A DNA stretch of 64,000 bases from Pseudalkalibacillus hwajinpoensis (lineage in GTDB: Bacteria; Bacillota; Bacilli; Bacillales; Guptibacillaceae). Location: contig NZ_JADFCM010000004.1 of assembly GCF_015234585.1 (NCBI RefSeq), forward strand, positions 29,123 through 93,122, in the 5' to 3' direction. Positions 1 to 9,162 of this stretch are shown here, one piece after another. The position numbers and the translations under genes are program-made. The notes under the pieces are model-generated. The model did not search any database. It saw only the letters and a list, made by a program, of their open reading frames with translations, and was not told the origin of the DNA. The stretch's first letter is position 1. The number at the start of each line of letters is the position of its first letter.

Positions 1-109
1 CCTTAAATACCCTTCTCTCTATAAGATACCTCAAATGAGCGTGATTCTAACCTTTTATATCGTTTTTATGTTTGCAAGTTGAAAGCCGTGGGGAAAATAA
101 AGGACATCA
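1..109. other. window edge without recognisable gene
   Basis: No convincing open reading frame, hairpin or promoter is seen in this short stretch. It lies downstream of the minus-strand small membrane protein gene and may continue a gene or spacer outside the window. Confidence 0.4.
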
Positions 110-307
110 TTAGAAAATAAGCATGGCCATCGATACCCCAAGCACAAGGAAAACAATCGCAAACGTACCAAATAAGTAGGCGCTTTTTTGCTTTCGGATC
201 ATTCGTTCATTGTGAAATGAATATTTTCTAATTAATAACAGCCTGCTTACTGTTGCGGTTAATAGTAGACTGCCAGCTGCAATAAGGAAAAAGATAAATC
301 CAGCCAT
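110..307 (-). CDS. small two-helix membrane protein, unknown function
   Basis: A 65-residue protein with a hydrophobic N-terminal helix (about residues 2-21), a basic middle (RKYSFHNERMIRKQK) and a C-terminal helix (about 43-64). The internal ATG at 305-307 is chosen over an ATG five codons earlier because it has a strong GGAGGGG ribosome binding site six bases upstream, while the longer start has only a weak, close AAGG. It is divergent from yhaH. I do not recognise the family. The basic loop between two helices suggests a small inner-membrane protein, with no function inferred. Confidence 0.6.
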   Translation of the reverse strand: MAGFIFFLIAAGSLLLTATVSRLLLIRKYSFHNERMIRKQKSAYLFGTFAIVFLVLGVSMAMLIF

Positions 308-476
308 ACCCGTCCCCTCCATTTACCTTAGCGTATACTAAAAGGTATATGTGATGCCCACTGCTTTCATAACCACAACGAATTAATGAAAGGAGAAAGC
401 AGGATTCTTGACTGGGATGGCGAACTAATGTCTTTAAGTAGAAGTATAAGGATTTGGATAGGAAAGGATGAACATC

Positions 477-845
477 ATGGGAAAAGCAAAAACATTATTA
501 ACAGGATTTTTAGTAGGCGGGGTAGTTTCCGCTGCTTCTGTACTTTTAACCACTCCGAAATCCGGAAAAGAATTAATGACTGACGCTAAAGAGAAGAGTG
601 ATGATATAAAGGAAGGATTTACTAAGCTTAAAAGTGATCTTAACGAACTGACCGCTCAAGTAAAACAGCTTTCTTCAGAAGGCAAAGAAATTATTCAGGA
701 AGTAGCCGCTGACCTTAAACGATCCATCTCTTCATTTCAACAGGATATTGAACCGAATTTAACTAGGTTAAAGGCAGATGTCGAGGAAATGCAGAAGACG
801 ATTGAAACAGTCAAAGAAGAAGTAAACAGTCCGGCTTCAAAATAG
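477..845 (+). CDS. yhaH: YtxH-domain protein YhaH
   Basis: A 122-residue protein with one N-terminal membrane helix (GFLVGGVVSAASVLL) followed by TTPKSGKE, the usual YtxH-domain signature, then a long charged helical tail probably forming a coiled coil. The second ATG at 477 is preferred: the GGAAAGG binding site at 461-467 is nine bases from it but abuts the ATG at 468. Its position just before hpr matches the yhaH neighbourhood of B. subtilis. YtxH proteins are linked to general stress, but their molecular role is unknown. Confidence 0.8.
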   Translation: MGKAKTLLTGFLVGGVVSAASVLLTTPKSGKELMTDAKEKSDDIKEGFTKLKSDLNELTAQVKQLSSEGKEIIQEVAADLKRSISSFQQDIEPNLTRLKADVEEMQKTIETVKEEVNSPASK

Positions 846-916
846 CCGGTTTTTTTACCGAAGATCAACAATATTCTAATATAGCTTGAATCATCTAGTT
901 GTAAAGGAGGGCATTT

Positions 917-1489
917 ATGAAAGAAGAACAGGAAATTTCTATTCAAGAAGCAATGATTTTTAGCCATCGAATTGGCCAATTAAGCAAAGCACTTTGGAAA
1001 TCTGTTGAGCGAGATTGGCAAGATTGGCTCAAGCCATTCGATCTCAATATTAATGAGCACCATATTCTTTCAATTGCTTATCATCTTGACGGCTCTTCAA
1101 TATCAGATATTGCGAAGTTTGGCGTTATGCACGTCTCAACAGCGTTTAACTTTTCAAAAAAACTTGAATCTAGGTCTCTCCTCACATTCTCAAAAAAAGA
1201 GAATGATAAGCGAAATACATATGTACAGCTTACCGAAAAGGGAGAGAAGCTGCTTCAGGAAACATGGAAACATTATTCACCAAGTAGAGATAGTGTTTTG
1301 AAAGCTTCCATGCCGATTAGAGAACTATACGGTAAATTCCCTGAATTTACTGAGATGATGTGTGTCATTAAAGGACTATATGGTGAGGACTTCATGGAAA
1401 TCTTCCAAAAATCTTTCACCAAGCTTGAAAGTGAATTCTCTAGAGAACTCACTGAACAAGATGATGAAGAGCGCTCCAAACTTTTCTAA
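917..1489 (+). CDS. hpr: MarR-family transition-state regulator Hpr (ScoC)
   Basis: A 190-residue MarR-type winged-helix regulator. The N-terminal helices (about residues 10-35) are followed by the DNA-binding domain: helix-turn-helix around [18 protein letters not shown] and a wing around [16 protein letters not shown]. In B. subtilis, Hpr/ScoC represses extracellular protease, sporulation and oligopeptide-transport genes during the transition phase. The start has an AAGGAGG site at 904-910. The stop codon overlaps the convergent yhaI stop by a few bases. Length, motifs and neighbours agree with Hpr. Confidence 0.93.
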   Translation: MKEEQEISIQEAMIFSHRIGQLSKALWKSVERDWQDWLKPFDLNINEHHILSIAYHLDGSSISDIAKFGVMHVSTAFNFSKKLESRSLLTFSKKENDKRNTYVQLTEKGEKLLQETWKHYSPSRDSVLKASMPIRELYGKFPEFTEMMCVIKGLYGEDFMEIFQKSFTKLESEFSRELTEQDDEERSKLF

Positions 1490-1827
1490 CGATAAGGCGA
1501 CACTTTTAATAGCGTCTCCATAAGTTCTCTATAAGCCTCTTCTTGAGATTGCAGTGCTTTAATGGTTGCGAGAGGCTCCAATTTAATATTTAACATTCCT
1601 ACAAAATGCGTGAGCAACGTGGAACGGTTCAAGAGACCCTCCTCGATCTGCTCATGCATTTTTTGGTTCACCTCTACGCATAATTGATATACTTCTGACA
1701 CTTCTGACTCTGTCAGCCCTCTGTCAATCACAAGGCGATAAAAGGGATAGTCTCCTTCCTCTTCCATCTTTGCAAGTAGGCGCATATGAAATTCAATTTT
1801 ATCTAATCTTTTGTGGATAGCTTCCAT
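1486..1827 (-). CDS. yhaI: YhaI, DUF1878 family
   Basis: A 113-residue helical, acidic protein of the DUF1878 family with no membrane segment or known catalytic motif. The ATG at 1825-1827 is used because AAGGAG lies nine bases upstream; a longer frame would need a TTG. It is convergent with hpr and their stop codons overlap, as for the neighbouring pair in B. subtilis. The function is not known. Confidence 0.8.
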   Translation of the reverse strand: MEAIHKRLDKIEFHMRLLAKMEEEGDYPFYRLVIDRGLTESEVSEVYQLCVEVNQKMHEQIEEGLLNRSTLLTHFVGMLNIKLEPLATIKALQSQEEAYRELMETLLKVSPYR

Positions 1828-1913
1828 CGGACTTAACTCCTTACTGTGCAATCAATAGTACTTATAGTTTAACGGAACGGGTTTTAAATTGAAATGTATT
1901 TTCCAGACTAATC

Positions 1914-1953
1914 CAGCGCGAAAAAGCGCTGATTTTGTCAAAATAATTTTGAC
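1914..1953. promoter_or_regulatory. hairpin and 17-bp palindrome between divergent genes
   Basis: Two adjacent dyads lie between yhaI and the DUF3267 gene: CAGCGC/GCGCTG (1914-1919 and 1926-1931), then a perfect palindrome made of GTCAAAAT, A, ATTTTGAC (1937-1953). The second sits about 24 bases upstream of the proposed -35 box and could be a dimeric repressor or activator site. The regulator is unknown. Confidence 0.4.
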
Positions 1954-1976
1954 TAATTTCTTTCTAAAAAAACGTG

Positions 1977-2005
1977 TTGATTTCTTCCGAGAATCGCTGT
2001 ACAGT
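1977..2005 (+). promoter_or_regulatory. SigA-like promoter of the DUF3267 gene
   Basis: TTGATT at 1977-1982 and TACAGT at 2000-2005 are separated by 17 bases, about 57 bases before the coding start. Confidence 0.5.
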
Positions 2006-2062
2006 ATACGAGTATTCAATAAACATCAACTAAATTGAAAGCTACGGAAGCAGGTGATTCTT

Positions 2063-2608
2063 ATGAATTGTTGGAAATCGATTTATCTACATCGCGAATT
2101 CGGTACACATCGATTAACGATTTTCTCGATGCTGTTAACCTTATTATACTTTATTGCGTTTTATCTTGTGTTCAGTATGTTATACCCGACAACAAAACAT
2201 GCGATCGTACCAATTTTACCGTTTCTCGGTTCCTTAGCTGTCCTTTTCCCTATTCATAAGCTAATACACTGGCTTCCTTTAACAATAGCCGGATTAAAAG
2301 CAACAATGAAATTAGAAAAAGGATTTGTGATCGTACCGATGATGCGCTGTGAAACGTGCAGCCCAATTTCACGTAACCTCTTTTTAATTGCGGCACTTGC
2401 ACCTGCGGTTTTGATTACGACCGCAGCTATAATTGCGTCAGTTTATATGCCAGCTTATGTATCGTTTTTCTCGATCTTAGCAGCTATAAATCTTGGGTTT
2501 AGCTTTAGTGACTTCCTTTACGCTTCTCAGGTGCTCCGTGCACCGAAGAATGCTTATGTTGAGGATCGAAGTGAAGGTTTCCATATTCTTATTAAACGGG
2601 CTTCTTAA
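2063..2608 (+). CDS. DUF3267-type integral membrane protein
   Basis: A 181-residue protein with about four membrane helices (roughly residues 20-40, 48-65, 105-125, 130-150). The motif HKLIH (about residues 65-69) after helix 2 resembles the HxxxH position of the DUF3267 putative zincin family, but the glutamate expected of an HExxH protease is lysine here, so protease activity is doubtful. An MxxCETC segment in the following loop adds two cysteines. The ATG at 2063 is preferred over an upstream GTG because AGGTG lies just before it. Similar proteins sit near hpr in other Bacillus genomes. Confidence 0.65.
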   Translation: MNCWKSIYLHREFGTHRLTIFSMLLTLLYFIAFYLVFSMLYPTTKHAIVPILPFLGSLAVLFPIHKLIHWLPLTIAGLKATMKLEKGFVIVPMMRCETCSPISRNLFLIAALAPAVLITTAAIIASVYMPAYVSFFSILAAINLGFSFSDFLYASQVLRAPKNAYVEDRSEGFHILIKRAS

Positions 2609-2736
2609 TAACTAATCTGACACTCTATTAAACAATCGACTTCAGAGAGAAAGAATAAAATATGATGCCCCTAATAGATTAGCTATACAACAGTGATTAC
2701 TCGATTTTGAGCTCATTAACATGGCTAATAGAATAA

Positions 2737-2769
2737 AAACAGAGCGCTGAAATTCAGCGCTCTGTTCTT
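2737..2769. terminator. bidirectional intrinsic terminator
   Basis: A 12-13 bp stem (ACAGAGCGCTGA paired with its complement) with a 3-base loop has TTCTTTT on the plus side and GTTTTTATT on the minus side. It lies between the convergent DUF3267 and YpmS-like genes. Confidence 0.85.
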
Positions 2770-2841
2770 TTGGATTGGCCACTAGGTCAGCAGTATTGAA
2801 TTCTTATGAGACTTCCTTCATAATAATATTAGGACAAGGAA

Positions 2842-3438
2842 CTAATTAATAGGATAGTAAGCATCGAAAACAATTTCATCATTAGGAAGATCGAATGATT
2901 TAGCCCTTAGTTTCATATCATTCTTCAATTCTAATTCGCTTACAGCCATGTAGATTGTCCCTTCATCAGAATCAATTGTTATTTCAGGCGGCAATGATGC
3001 CTGCTTTTTTATAAAAGAAAGAACTTTATCACTTGGGAGTTCAAGCAAACCAATTTGAAAAGATTTTTCTTTTAATAAAAGGTCACCATTTGGCTGTACC
3101 TGTGGCTCAAACTTAAGAAAAAAATCAACTTTACGATCAAAAATCGTCACATATCCCTGGAAAGTTGCAAGTTCATCAAGGTTTACATTATAACCGATGT
3201 TCTTCTGTTTCTCGCTATACTTTTCAAGTTCTCGATTGATGATCTCGTTCAATTCATCTTTTTTCATCTGGATGGAAAAAGTTGTTTCAAAAGGTTCTTC
3301 TGTGTTTTTCTCATTTGAGAGTTTGGCAATTTCACTTTCAGGAAAATAGTATTGATAGAATCCTACTATTCCTGCGAAGATGAGAATGACAGCAGCAAAG
3401 AGAATGATAAAGGCCGCCTTCCATCGGTTTTTAAACAT
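2842..3438 (-). CDS. YpmS family protein (DUF2140)
   Basis: A 198-residue protein with a short cytoplasmic tail, one N-terminal membrane anchor (about residues 9-28) and an extracytoplasmic beta-rich domain, the layout of the YpmS/DUF2140 family. AAGGAG sits nine bases before the ATG. B. subtilis YpmS is encoded elsewhere, so its presence between the yhaI region and prsA is a local difference. No enzymatic motif is visible. Confidence 0.7.
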   Translation of the reverse strand: MFKNRWKAAFIILFAAVILIFAGIVGFYQYYFPESEIAKLSNEKNTEEPFETTFSIQMKKDELNEIINRELEKYSEKQKNIGYNVNLDELATFQGYVTIFDRKVDFFLKFEPQVQPNGDLLLKEKSFQIGLLELPSDKVLSFIKKQASLPPEITIDSDEGTIYMAVSELELKNDMKLRAKSFDLPNDEIVFDAYYPIN

Positions 3439-3555
3439 TTGAACAGCTCCTTATGGGACGAATATTTTCCATGATACTACGGATTGAAAGATAAGTTAAA
3501 GTAAACCGTTATATATTTCTTCGAATTATCGAATTGGACTCTGGGAGGTACTGAA

Positions 3556-3744
3556 ATGACCATGATTGGAATATTCTTCATCCTATTTGCGACTTTCATT
3601 CTAGTCACATTTAATTCAATGACAAATGCACTATGCTTGAAGAAAAACATTCCTGAAGAAAAACAGCCTAATGTATTTAGAACCATTAACGTTCTTATTA
3701 CCATTTTGCTCATTTCTTCATATGTAGAAGTTTTATTCACTTAG
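3556..3744 (+). CDS. small membrane protein, unknown function
   Basis: A 62-residue protein with two hydrophobic helices (about residues 3-20 and 43-60) joined by a charged loop CLKKNIPEEKQPN. GGGAGGT lies seven bases before the ATG, and a strong terminator follows within 40 bases, which supports a real single-gene unit. I do not recognise the family. Confidence 0.6.
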   Translation: MTMIGIFFILFATFILVTFNSMTNALCLKKNIPEEKQPNVFRTINVLITILLISSYVEVLFT

Positions 3745-3782
3745 AATCATAGGTAGCATATTACCTAACGAACGATTGAAAA

Positions 3783-3811
3783 AGATGAGGCCAAATGCCT
3801 CATCTTTTTTT
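3783..3811 (+). terminator. intrinsic terminator after the small membrane protein
   Basis: AGATGAGGC pairs with GCCTCATCT around a 5-base loop and is followed by seven T. Confidence 0.9.
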
Positions 3812-3920
3812 AGTGGTTTTAACCCGGTTAGGGAATCACACTGATTTCTCGCTTTTATTATATCAATTCCCCATAAAATTCGCCTGTTTTGTGTAATTTT
3901 TCTCATATTTCCAATTGAAT

Positions 3921-3950
3921 TTAACTTCACTTATCTTTCTATGCTATAGT
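3921..3950 (+). promoter_or_regulatory. possible SigA promoter of prsA
   Basis: TATAGT at 3945-3950 is a good -10 box. The best -35 candidate is TTAACT at 3921-3926, 18 bases upstream. The start codon is 57 bases downstream. Confidence 0.4.
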
Positions 3951-4006
3951 ATTAACTGTATCACAATTTTGTTAAATTTAACTAACCCTTTAGGAGTGTA
4001 TGTTTG

Positions 4007-4933
4007 ATGAAAAAAATGTTCATAATGCTTTCTGCATTGATCGCCCTACTCGCGATATCTGCTTGTAGCAATGATTCTGCGGATAATTCAGAAGCCGTAG
4101 TCGAAACAAGTGCTGGAGATGTTACAAAGGAAGAGTTCTATCAAGCGTTAAAAGATCAATCTGGTGAAGCAGTTTTAAGTGACCTTGTCCAAACTAAAAT
4201 TCTTGAAGATAAATATGATGTATCCGATAAAGAAGTCGATGCAGAACTTGATAAAATCAAAGAAAACTTTGAAACCGATGAACAACTTGAACAAGCCCTT
4301 CAATCAAATGGTTACAAAGACATTGAACAATTCAAAGTTGATGTACGTAAGCAGCTATTAGCTCAAAAAGCTGCAACTGAGGGAGTAGAAGTTTCAGATG
4401 AGAAGCTAAAAGAATTCTACGATGAAAACAAAAACCTTTTCACTGAACTAGAAGCGAGCCATATTCTAGTTGACGATGAAGACACTGCTAAAGAAGTTCA
4501 AAAGAAATTGGAAGATGGCGGCGATTTCGCTGAGCTTGCCAAAGAGTACTCTAAAGATGGATCTGCTGAAAACGGTGGCGATCTTGGCGTCTTCAAAAAA
4601 GGCGACATGGTTGCTGAGTTTGAAGAAGCAGCCTTTGCATTGAAAGAAGGCGAAGTAAGTGATATCGTTCAATCACAATTTGGGTATCACATTATTAAGC
4701 TAAAGAAGAAAACGGTGATGCCGTTTGAAGATGCTAAAGAACAAGTTGAAGAACAATATATGCTACAAAACGCAAAAGATGTTCCAACTGTAATCGATGA
4801 GCTTATTAAGGAATCTGATATTAAAGTAAAAGACGATCAGTTTGAAGATCTCTTTAAAGTCGAAGAAGCTGCTGACGAATCAGCTGATGACAGTGCTAAC
4901 ACTGAAGAAGAGTCCAAAGAATCAAATGAATAA
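4007..4933 (+). CDS. prsA: foldase lipoprotein PrsA (parvulin PPIase)
   Basis: A 308-residue extracytoplasmic peptidyl-prolyl isomerase that folds secreted proteins at the membrane-wall interface. It has a lipoprotein signal peptide with lipobox ISAC (lipidated Cys20), a SurA-like N-terminal region, a parvulin domain from ASHILV to GYHIIKL (about residues 148-237), and an acidic C-terminal tail. The ATG at 4007, ten bases after TAGGAG, is preferred over the TTG just before it. PrsA is essential in B. subtilis. The nearby CssRS-like genes may watch the same secretion process. Confidence 0.95.
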   Translation: MKKMFIMLSALIALLAISACSNDSADNSEAVVETSAGDVTKEEFYQALKDQSGEAVLSDLVQTKILEDKYDVSDKEVDAELDKIKENFETDEQLEQALQSNGYKDIEQFKVDVRKQLLAQKAATEGVEVSDEKLKEFYDENKNLFTELEASHILVDDEDTAKEVQKKLEDGGDFAELAKEYSKDGSAENGGDLGVFKKGDMVAEFEEAAFALKEGEVSDIVQSQFGYHIIKLKKKTVMPFEDAKEQVEEQYMLQNAKDVPTVIDELIKESDIKVKDDQFEDLFKVEEAADESADDSANTEEESKESNE

Positions 4934-4937
4934 ATAA

Positions 4938-4976
4938 AAAAACGAAAGAGCTAAATTAGCTCTTTCGTTTTTTTAT
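4938..4976. terminator. bidirectional terminator between prsA and yhaL
   Basis: AACGAAAGAGCTA pairs with TAGCTCTTTCGTT, with runs of T on both strands. It serves the convergent prsA and yhaL genes. Confidence 0.92.
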
Positions 4977-5255
4977 TTAGTGTTCTGTTATACGCTGCTT
5001 CCTCCGCTCCCGCTCCTCTTCCATTCTCTCCACATATACTCTTCCTTCTTCTTCAATATGGATCTGATCAATTTTTCTTTCTTCAGCCGTTAATTGCATC
5101 GTTTTATAGCCGCTGTAAACAATCCCTGCTAGTACAAAATAGAGCCACCAGGGAAATGAAGAGAATACTCCCGATAACGTTGAAGACACTTCTGTAAGCT
5201 GAAATAGACTAAGAATCAATAGAAATCCAAGAAGTATAAGAACACTCTTTCTCAC
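4977..5255 (-). CDS. yhaL: sporulation protein YhaL
   Basis: A 92-residue protein with two N-terminal membrane helices (about residues 4-24 and 35-52) and a charged helical tail rich in Glu and Arg. This matches YhaL, a mother-cell sporulation protein of Bacillus. Translation starts at GTG, with AAGGAAG eight bases upstream. A SigE-like promoter lies about 50 bases upstream. It is convergent with prsA as in related genomes. Confidence 0.75.
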   Translation of the reverse strand: MRKSVLILLGFLLILSLFQLTEVSSTLSGVFSSFPWWLYFVLAGIVYSGYKTMQLTAEERKIDQIHIEEEGRVYVERMEEERERRKQRITEH

Positions 5256-5303
5256 CTAAAGCACTTCCTTTCCTTCTTTCGTACAAGCTCCATTAATTAC
5301 TAC

Positions 5304-5332
5304 AATTTATGAGCAAAGATCGTGATTTATTC
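5304..5332 (-). promoter_or_regulatory. candidate SigE promoter of yhaL
   Basis: Read on the minus strand, GAATAAA and CATAAATT are separated by 14 bases, close to the SigE pattern (KMATATT, 14, CATACANT). SigE control fits the sporulation role of YhaL. Confidence 0.5.
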
Positions 5333-5344
5333 CTCCTAGAAAAA

Positions 5345-6622
5345 TTATGATTGCCCGTACGCTACCTGTTTACTTCGCATATCAAACATTACATAATAGA
5401 TAACTCCCGCAATGATCGCAAGGAAACTAATGAGATAGAAAGTCCATTGAAACCCTAGGAGAGCTGTGAGCGGGATGGCAGCTGGTGCAAGAGTTCTTCC
5501 AATTGTAAAGCGAAGACTTGCAGCCGCAAAATACTGCCCGCGCATATTTTCCGGTGCCAGGCGTGATACAAAACCCTCTTGAATACCAACAACCATCAGT
5601 TCTCCCATCGTAAATACAAGCATCGCAATGGCAAGTAGCCAAACAGATGTTACATGACCAAATAAAATCATGCTGACAGCATAAATCATGCAGGAGAAAA
5701 TAAAGACGTTACGTTCTTTGAATTTACTCATTTTAGTCGTCATAAACACTGTTAATAGAGCAACTAATAACCCATTTTCCGAAATAAGCCAACTAAAAAT
5801 GCGATTTCCGTCGGCCGTAATTACTGTATTAAAGAAGGTTAACACTGGTTGGTCAGGTACTTTTTCGCTCAAATAAACGGCAATTAATAAGTCCATCTGC
5901 ATAAACGTTTGTGCTACTAGTATTCCAGCAAGTATAAATAAAAGAAAGACTTTATCTTTAACAATGATTCGATAATCTTGAAGCTGATCCCAAATAAACC
6001 TTGTCCATTTTACAGATGAATCTGAAACAAGACTCTTTTCCCTTTTCTCTGGTGCTGTTTCACGGACGTAGATTGCAATCAATGCCGCGACGGCGAAACT
6101 GACAATAGAAGCGATAAGAAGTAAAGAAAATCGATGTTGAAAGAAAAAAAGACCGCCTAATATTGGCCCTACAACAACAGAAATATTTAAAGCTGTATAG
6201 AAAACGGCAAAAACCGTATTACGATCTTTTTCCGCCACAACATCTGCCACCATTGCGTGACTAGCCGGCCAATACAATGACCCAAATACCCCAAGAATGG
6301 AGAAGCTAATGAACGTTAGCATTGGTGAAACAAGCCATGGGGAGTTTGCAAAAGCAAATACGACAAATGTGAGTCCTTGACCCACTGCAGAGATAAACAT
6401 CATTTTCTTTCGTCCATACTGATCTGCACAATATCCTCCTACTAAGTTAGCTACAACAGCAACAACCTGTGATAAAACAAGTAAGAGTCCGGCCATTCCT
6501 TTGCCAAAGGACTCCGAAAAGTAAATAGCCATAAACGGGAAGAACATCCAAAAAAGAATGTTCATCATCCCTTCACCCAAAAGCCGTATCTTTAAATTCC
6601 GATCCCAATCTTTTATTCTCAT
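5345..6622 (-). CDS. MFS transporter (drug efflux type)
   Basis: A 425-residue protein with about 12 membrane helices in two halves and a long central cytoplasmic loop. The family motif after helix 2 is visible as GGYCADQYGRKK. GGAGG lies seven bases before the ATG. The gene stands alone between the yhaM terminator and yhaL, and no regulator is adjacent. The substrate cannot be told from sequence; multidrug efflux is the usual annotation for this subfamily. It is an insertion relative to the B. subtilis yhaL-yhaM order. Confidence 0.8.
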   Translation of the reverse strand: MRIKDWDRNLKIRLLGEGMMNILFWMFFPFMAIYFSESFGKGMAGLLLVLSQVVAVVANLVGGYCADQYGRKKMMFISAVGQGLTFVVFAFANSPWLVSPMLTFISFSILGVFGSLYWPASHAMVADVVAEKDRNTVFAVFYTALNISVVVGPILGGLFFFQHRFSLLLIASIVSFAVAALIAIYVRETAPEKREKSLVSDSSVKWTRFIWDQLQDYRIIVKDKVFLLFILAGILVAQTFMQMDLLIAVYLSEKVPDQPVLTFFNTVITADGNRIFSWLISENGLLVALLTVFMTTKMSKFKERNVFIFSCMIYAVSMILFGHVTSVWLLAIAMLVFTMGELMVVGIQEGFVSRLAPENMRGQYFAAASLRFTIGRTLAPAAIPLTALLGFQWTFYLISFLAIIAGVIYYVMFDMRSKQVAYGQS

Positions 6623-6718
6623 GTACTTCCTCCACTATGCATGCATCCTAAGGCTAAGTTAATAAACTGAATGGATACTTGGCTTGTTTATACGCTTACA
6701 ATTAACTTAACAGGGCCA

Positions 6719-6756
6719 TAAAAAAGAGAAACGGCTCATAGAGCACATTTCTCTTG
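6719..6756 (-). terminator. terminator downstream of yhaM
   Basis: On the minus strand AAGAGAAA pairs with TTTCTCTT, and an inner GCTC/GAGC stem extends it. The hairpin is followed by CTTTTTTATG. Confidence 0.8.
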
Positions 6757-6768
6757 GATTTGCCTGTT

Positions 6769-7737
6769 TTATTTTTTCGAGCTATCAAAAGTACTCATTT
6801 TAGGCTTGTAGAATGAACGATTATCAAGTGCAAACACTCGATCAGTAAATTCGCCAGGTTCTACCTTATCAAGAGCTCTATCAAGCATATTCATTTTTGC
6901 ATCAATATTATCAATCATATGCAGCATTTCTGCTTCACGAATCATCGGAGGTTTTGGACTCCCCCAATCCGCTTTTCCATGATGACTTAAGATAAGATGT
7001 TGAAGAAGCATCACTTCTTCACCATCAATTTCTAATTCTTTTGCAGCCTGCCCGATTTCATTAACCATGATAGAAATATGGCCAAGTAATTTCCCTTCGT
7101 TCGTATAGCTTGCTGCAATGGATCCGGATAGTTCGACTACTTTCCCAAGATCATGGAGGATTATCCCACCATATAGCAGGTCCGTATCTAGAGAAGGATA
7201 AAGATTCGCTAACGACTTGGCAATATCAAGCATCGAAACAACATGATAGGATAATCCTGACACAAATTCATGGTGATTTTTCGTTGCTGCAGGAAAAGTC
7301 AGAAAGTCATTTTGGTGTTTTTTCACAAGGTGACGTGTAATCCGTTGAATGTTTGGATTACGCATTTCAAATACATATTGCGTCACTTTCTCCATGATTT
7401 CGTTCACCTCAAGAGGTGCCGTTTCAACGAAATCACCCACCTTGACTTGATCCATGTCTGTTGCAAGACGTATCGCTTTGATTCTAAGCTGATTGCGTCC
7501 ACGGTAGCTTGTCACGTCTCCTTTTACCTTTATGATCTGCTGAGCATCAAAGCTTTCTTCATCGTCTGGAGAAGCATCCCAGAGCTTTGCTTCAATATCT
7601 CCAGATTTATCTTGAAGAATTAAAGTAAGGAAAGGTTTTCCGTTACTTGCTACACCTTTTACTGATGATTTAATTAATAAGTAGTGATCAACTTGATCTC
7701 CTACGCGATAATGTCCAATTCCTTTGAATTCCTTCAT
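6769..7737 (-). CDS. yhaM: 3'-5' exoribonuclease YhaM
   Basis: A 322-residue protein with an N-terminal OB-fold nucleic-acid-binding domain (about residues 10-95, including GDIEAKLWD) and a C-terminal HD metal-dependent phosphohydrolase domain with the HD pair at residues 195-196 (ILHDLGK). YhaM degrades RNA, and possibly DNA, from the 3' end using Mn2+. GGAGGTGG lies just upstream of the ATG. In B. subtilis it follows yhaO and yhaN; here two-component genes lie between yhaN and yhaM. Confidence 0.93.
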   Translation of the reverse strand: MKEFKGIGHYRVGDQVDHYLLIKSSVKGVASNGKPFLTLILQDKSGDIEAKLWDASPDDEESFDAQQIIKVKGDVTSYRGRNQLRIKAIRLATDMDQVKVGDFVETAPLEVNEIMEKVTQYVFEMRNPNIQRITRHLVKKHQNDFLTFPAATKNHHEFVSGLSYHVVSMLDIAKSLANLYPSLDTDLLYGGIILHDLGKVVELSGSIAASYTNEGKLLGHISIMVNEIGQAAKELEIDGEEVMLLQHLILSHHGKADWGSPKPPMIREAEMLHMIDNIDAKMNMLDRALDKVEPGEFTDRVFALDNRSFYKPKMSTFDSSKK

Positions 7738-7794
7738 CTTTCCACCTCCGGGGCAAAATGTATTTACCTAGTATAGCATAGCCCTAATACATCA

Positions 7795-9162
7795 TTAGGA
7801 CCTTTCGCTTCGTTTTTTTGGCAATATAATTGAGAAAACGACACCATGGTCCAAGTTCGCCACTTCAGCTTTACCTGAGTGACGTTCAGCAATTTTCTTT
7901 ACAATAGCTAGACCAATCCCAAATTGACCTTTATCCCCTTTTTGGAAAGGTTCAAACAACTGCTCTTTTTCTACCTTTTGAAACGAAATTTCTTCTCCAT
8001 CATTAAACACTTCTAGTATGATGGTTTCATCCCTCTGGATTGCATTTAAGTGAATTTCGCTTTTCGCATACCTCAATGCATTTTGAACAAGATTGTCCAT
8101 AGCAGTTAACATCTGTTCGTGAACAGCCATCAACTCAACATTTTCACCGGATATTGTAAACGTCACATCTTCACGCTGGTACATGAATCGTTCACGAATC
8201 TCTTCAGCAAGAACCCCAAATCGAAATGGTTCCCAGTTTCCCTCAGGTTCATCAATGGAATCTAGTTTAATATAAGTAAGCATCCCTTTTACCCTTTGAT
8301 CCATCCGATCAGACTCATTTAGGATAATTGTCATTGTATTATCAAGAGAATCTGGCATCACGCCATCTTTAATGGATTGGGCATAACTTTTAATGATCAT
8401 AATTGGTGTTTTCAATTCATGAGAGGCATGCTGTATAAACGTCTTCTGAGCCTTATCATACCTCATTAAGTTCTGTCTCATTGATTCAAATTGATTGGAA
8501 AGCTTCTGGAACTCTTCATCACCTTCCCACTTGAAAGGTTCTTTCCAATTGCGGTTAGCGATTTGATCGAAGCGTTCTCCGAGAACGGTTAGTGGTCTCC
8601 GTAAATACCTTGCAATCCACGCTGCAGGCAAAAGACTAAGCAATAATGCAAAAAGCAAAATAATGATAAGTCTAAACCAGAGGCGATCAATCATTTGATT
8701 ACGATACGTGTCCCACATATAAGAGATAAAGTACGCTTCTTGTCCGTTAACATCTACTTTAGATATCACATAAAACAAGGATGCCTGATTATTATACGTT
8801 AACTCATAGCGCCCCTTCTCTTCTTTCTGATCAAGTGCGTTTTTACGCATTTCGATAATTACTTCATCAGGTATGGGGTCTCCCTGCAATGGTCCACTAT
8901 AAAGTCTTGTAATCAACGTATGGCCAACCGAACGCTCCGCGTCTCTTCGTTCAATAAAATCTTGATCCGTTTGAGGAGGAAGTGGCCCGTCTTGATCCGG
9001 AAACGTATATCGCTGCTGCTCACTTTCAATAATCTGATATGTCTCTTCAGTTAGCGTGCCTTTAATGGAGAGAGGGTAGATCACCGCAATCACTACCCCA
9101 ACAAGCAGAACAAGAATCATAAAGGAGAGCCAGATTCGTTTCGTTAAATTTAAGCGAATCAT
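7795..9162 (-). CDS. cssS: CssS-like sensor histidine kinase
   Basis: A 455-residue membrane kinase. Helix 1 covers about residues 11-30, an extracytoplasmic sensor 31-162, and helix 2 163-186. These are followed by HAMP, HisKA with phospho-accepting His248 (HASHELKTP), and HATPase with Asn361 (NLVQNALRY) and the G box FGIGLAI. Segments such as TEETYQIIE in the sensor and SIKDG after the H box resemble B. subtilis CssS, which detects misfolded secreted proteins. It overlaps the response regulator by four bases. Assignment to CssS is by recall of similarity and needs an alignment. Confidence 0.7.
   Translation of the reverse strand: MIRLNLTKRIWLSFMILVLLVGVVIAVIYPLSIKGTLTEETYQIIESEQQRYTFPDQDGPLPPQTDQDFIERRDAERSVGHTLITRLYSGPLQGDPIPDEVIIEMRKNALDQKEEKGRYELTYNNQASLFYVISKVDVNGQEAYFISYMWDTYRNQMIDRLWFRLIIILLFALLLSLLPAAWIARYLRRPLTVLGERFDQIANRNWKEPFKWEGDEEFQKLSNQFESMRQNLMRYDKAQKTFIQHASHELKTPIMIIKSYAQSIKDGVMPDSLDNTMTIILNESDRMDQRVKGMLTYIKLDSIDEPEGNWEPFRFGVLAEEIRERFMYQREDVTFTISGENVELMAVHEQMLTAMDNLVQNALRYAKSEIHLNAIQRDETIILEVFNDGEEISFQKVEKEQLFEPFQKGDKGQFGIGLAIVKKIAERHSGKAEVANLDHGVVFSIILPKKRSERS

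Noticed and set aside
386..583. 65-codon frame overlapping yhaH
   Set aside because: It overlaps the well-supported yhaH frame, has low-quality composition and no homologous pattern.
3477..3740. 87-codon minus-strand frame opposite the 62-residue membrane protein gene
   Set aside because: The plus-strand frame has a ribosome binding site and terminator; the minus frame has neither.
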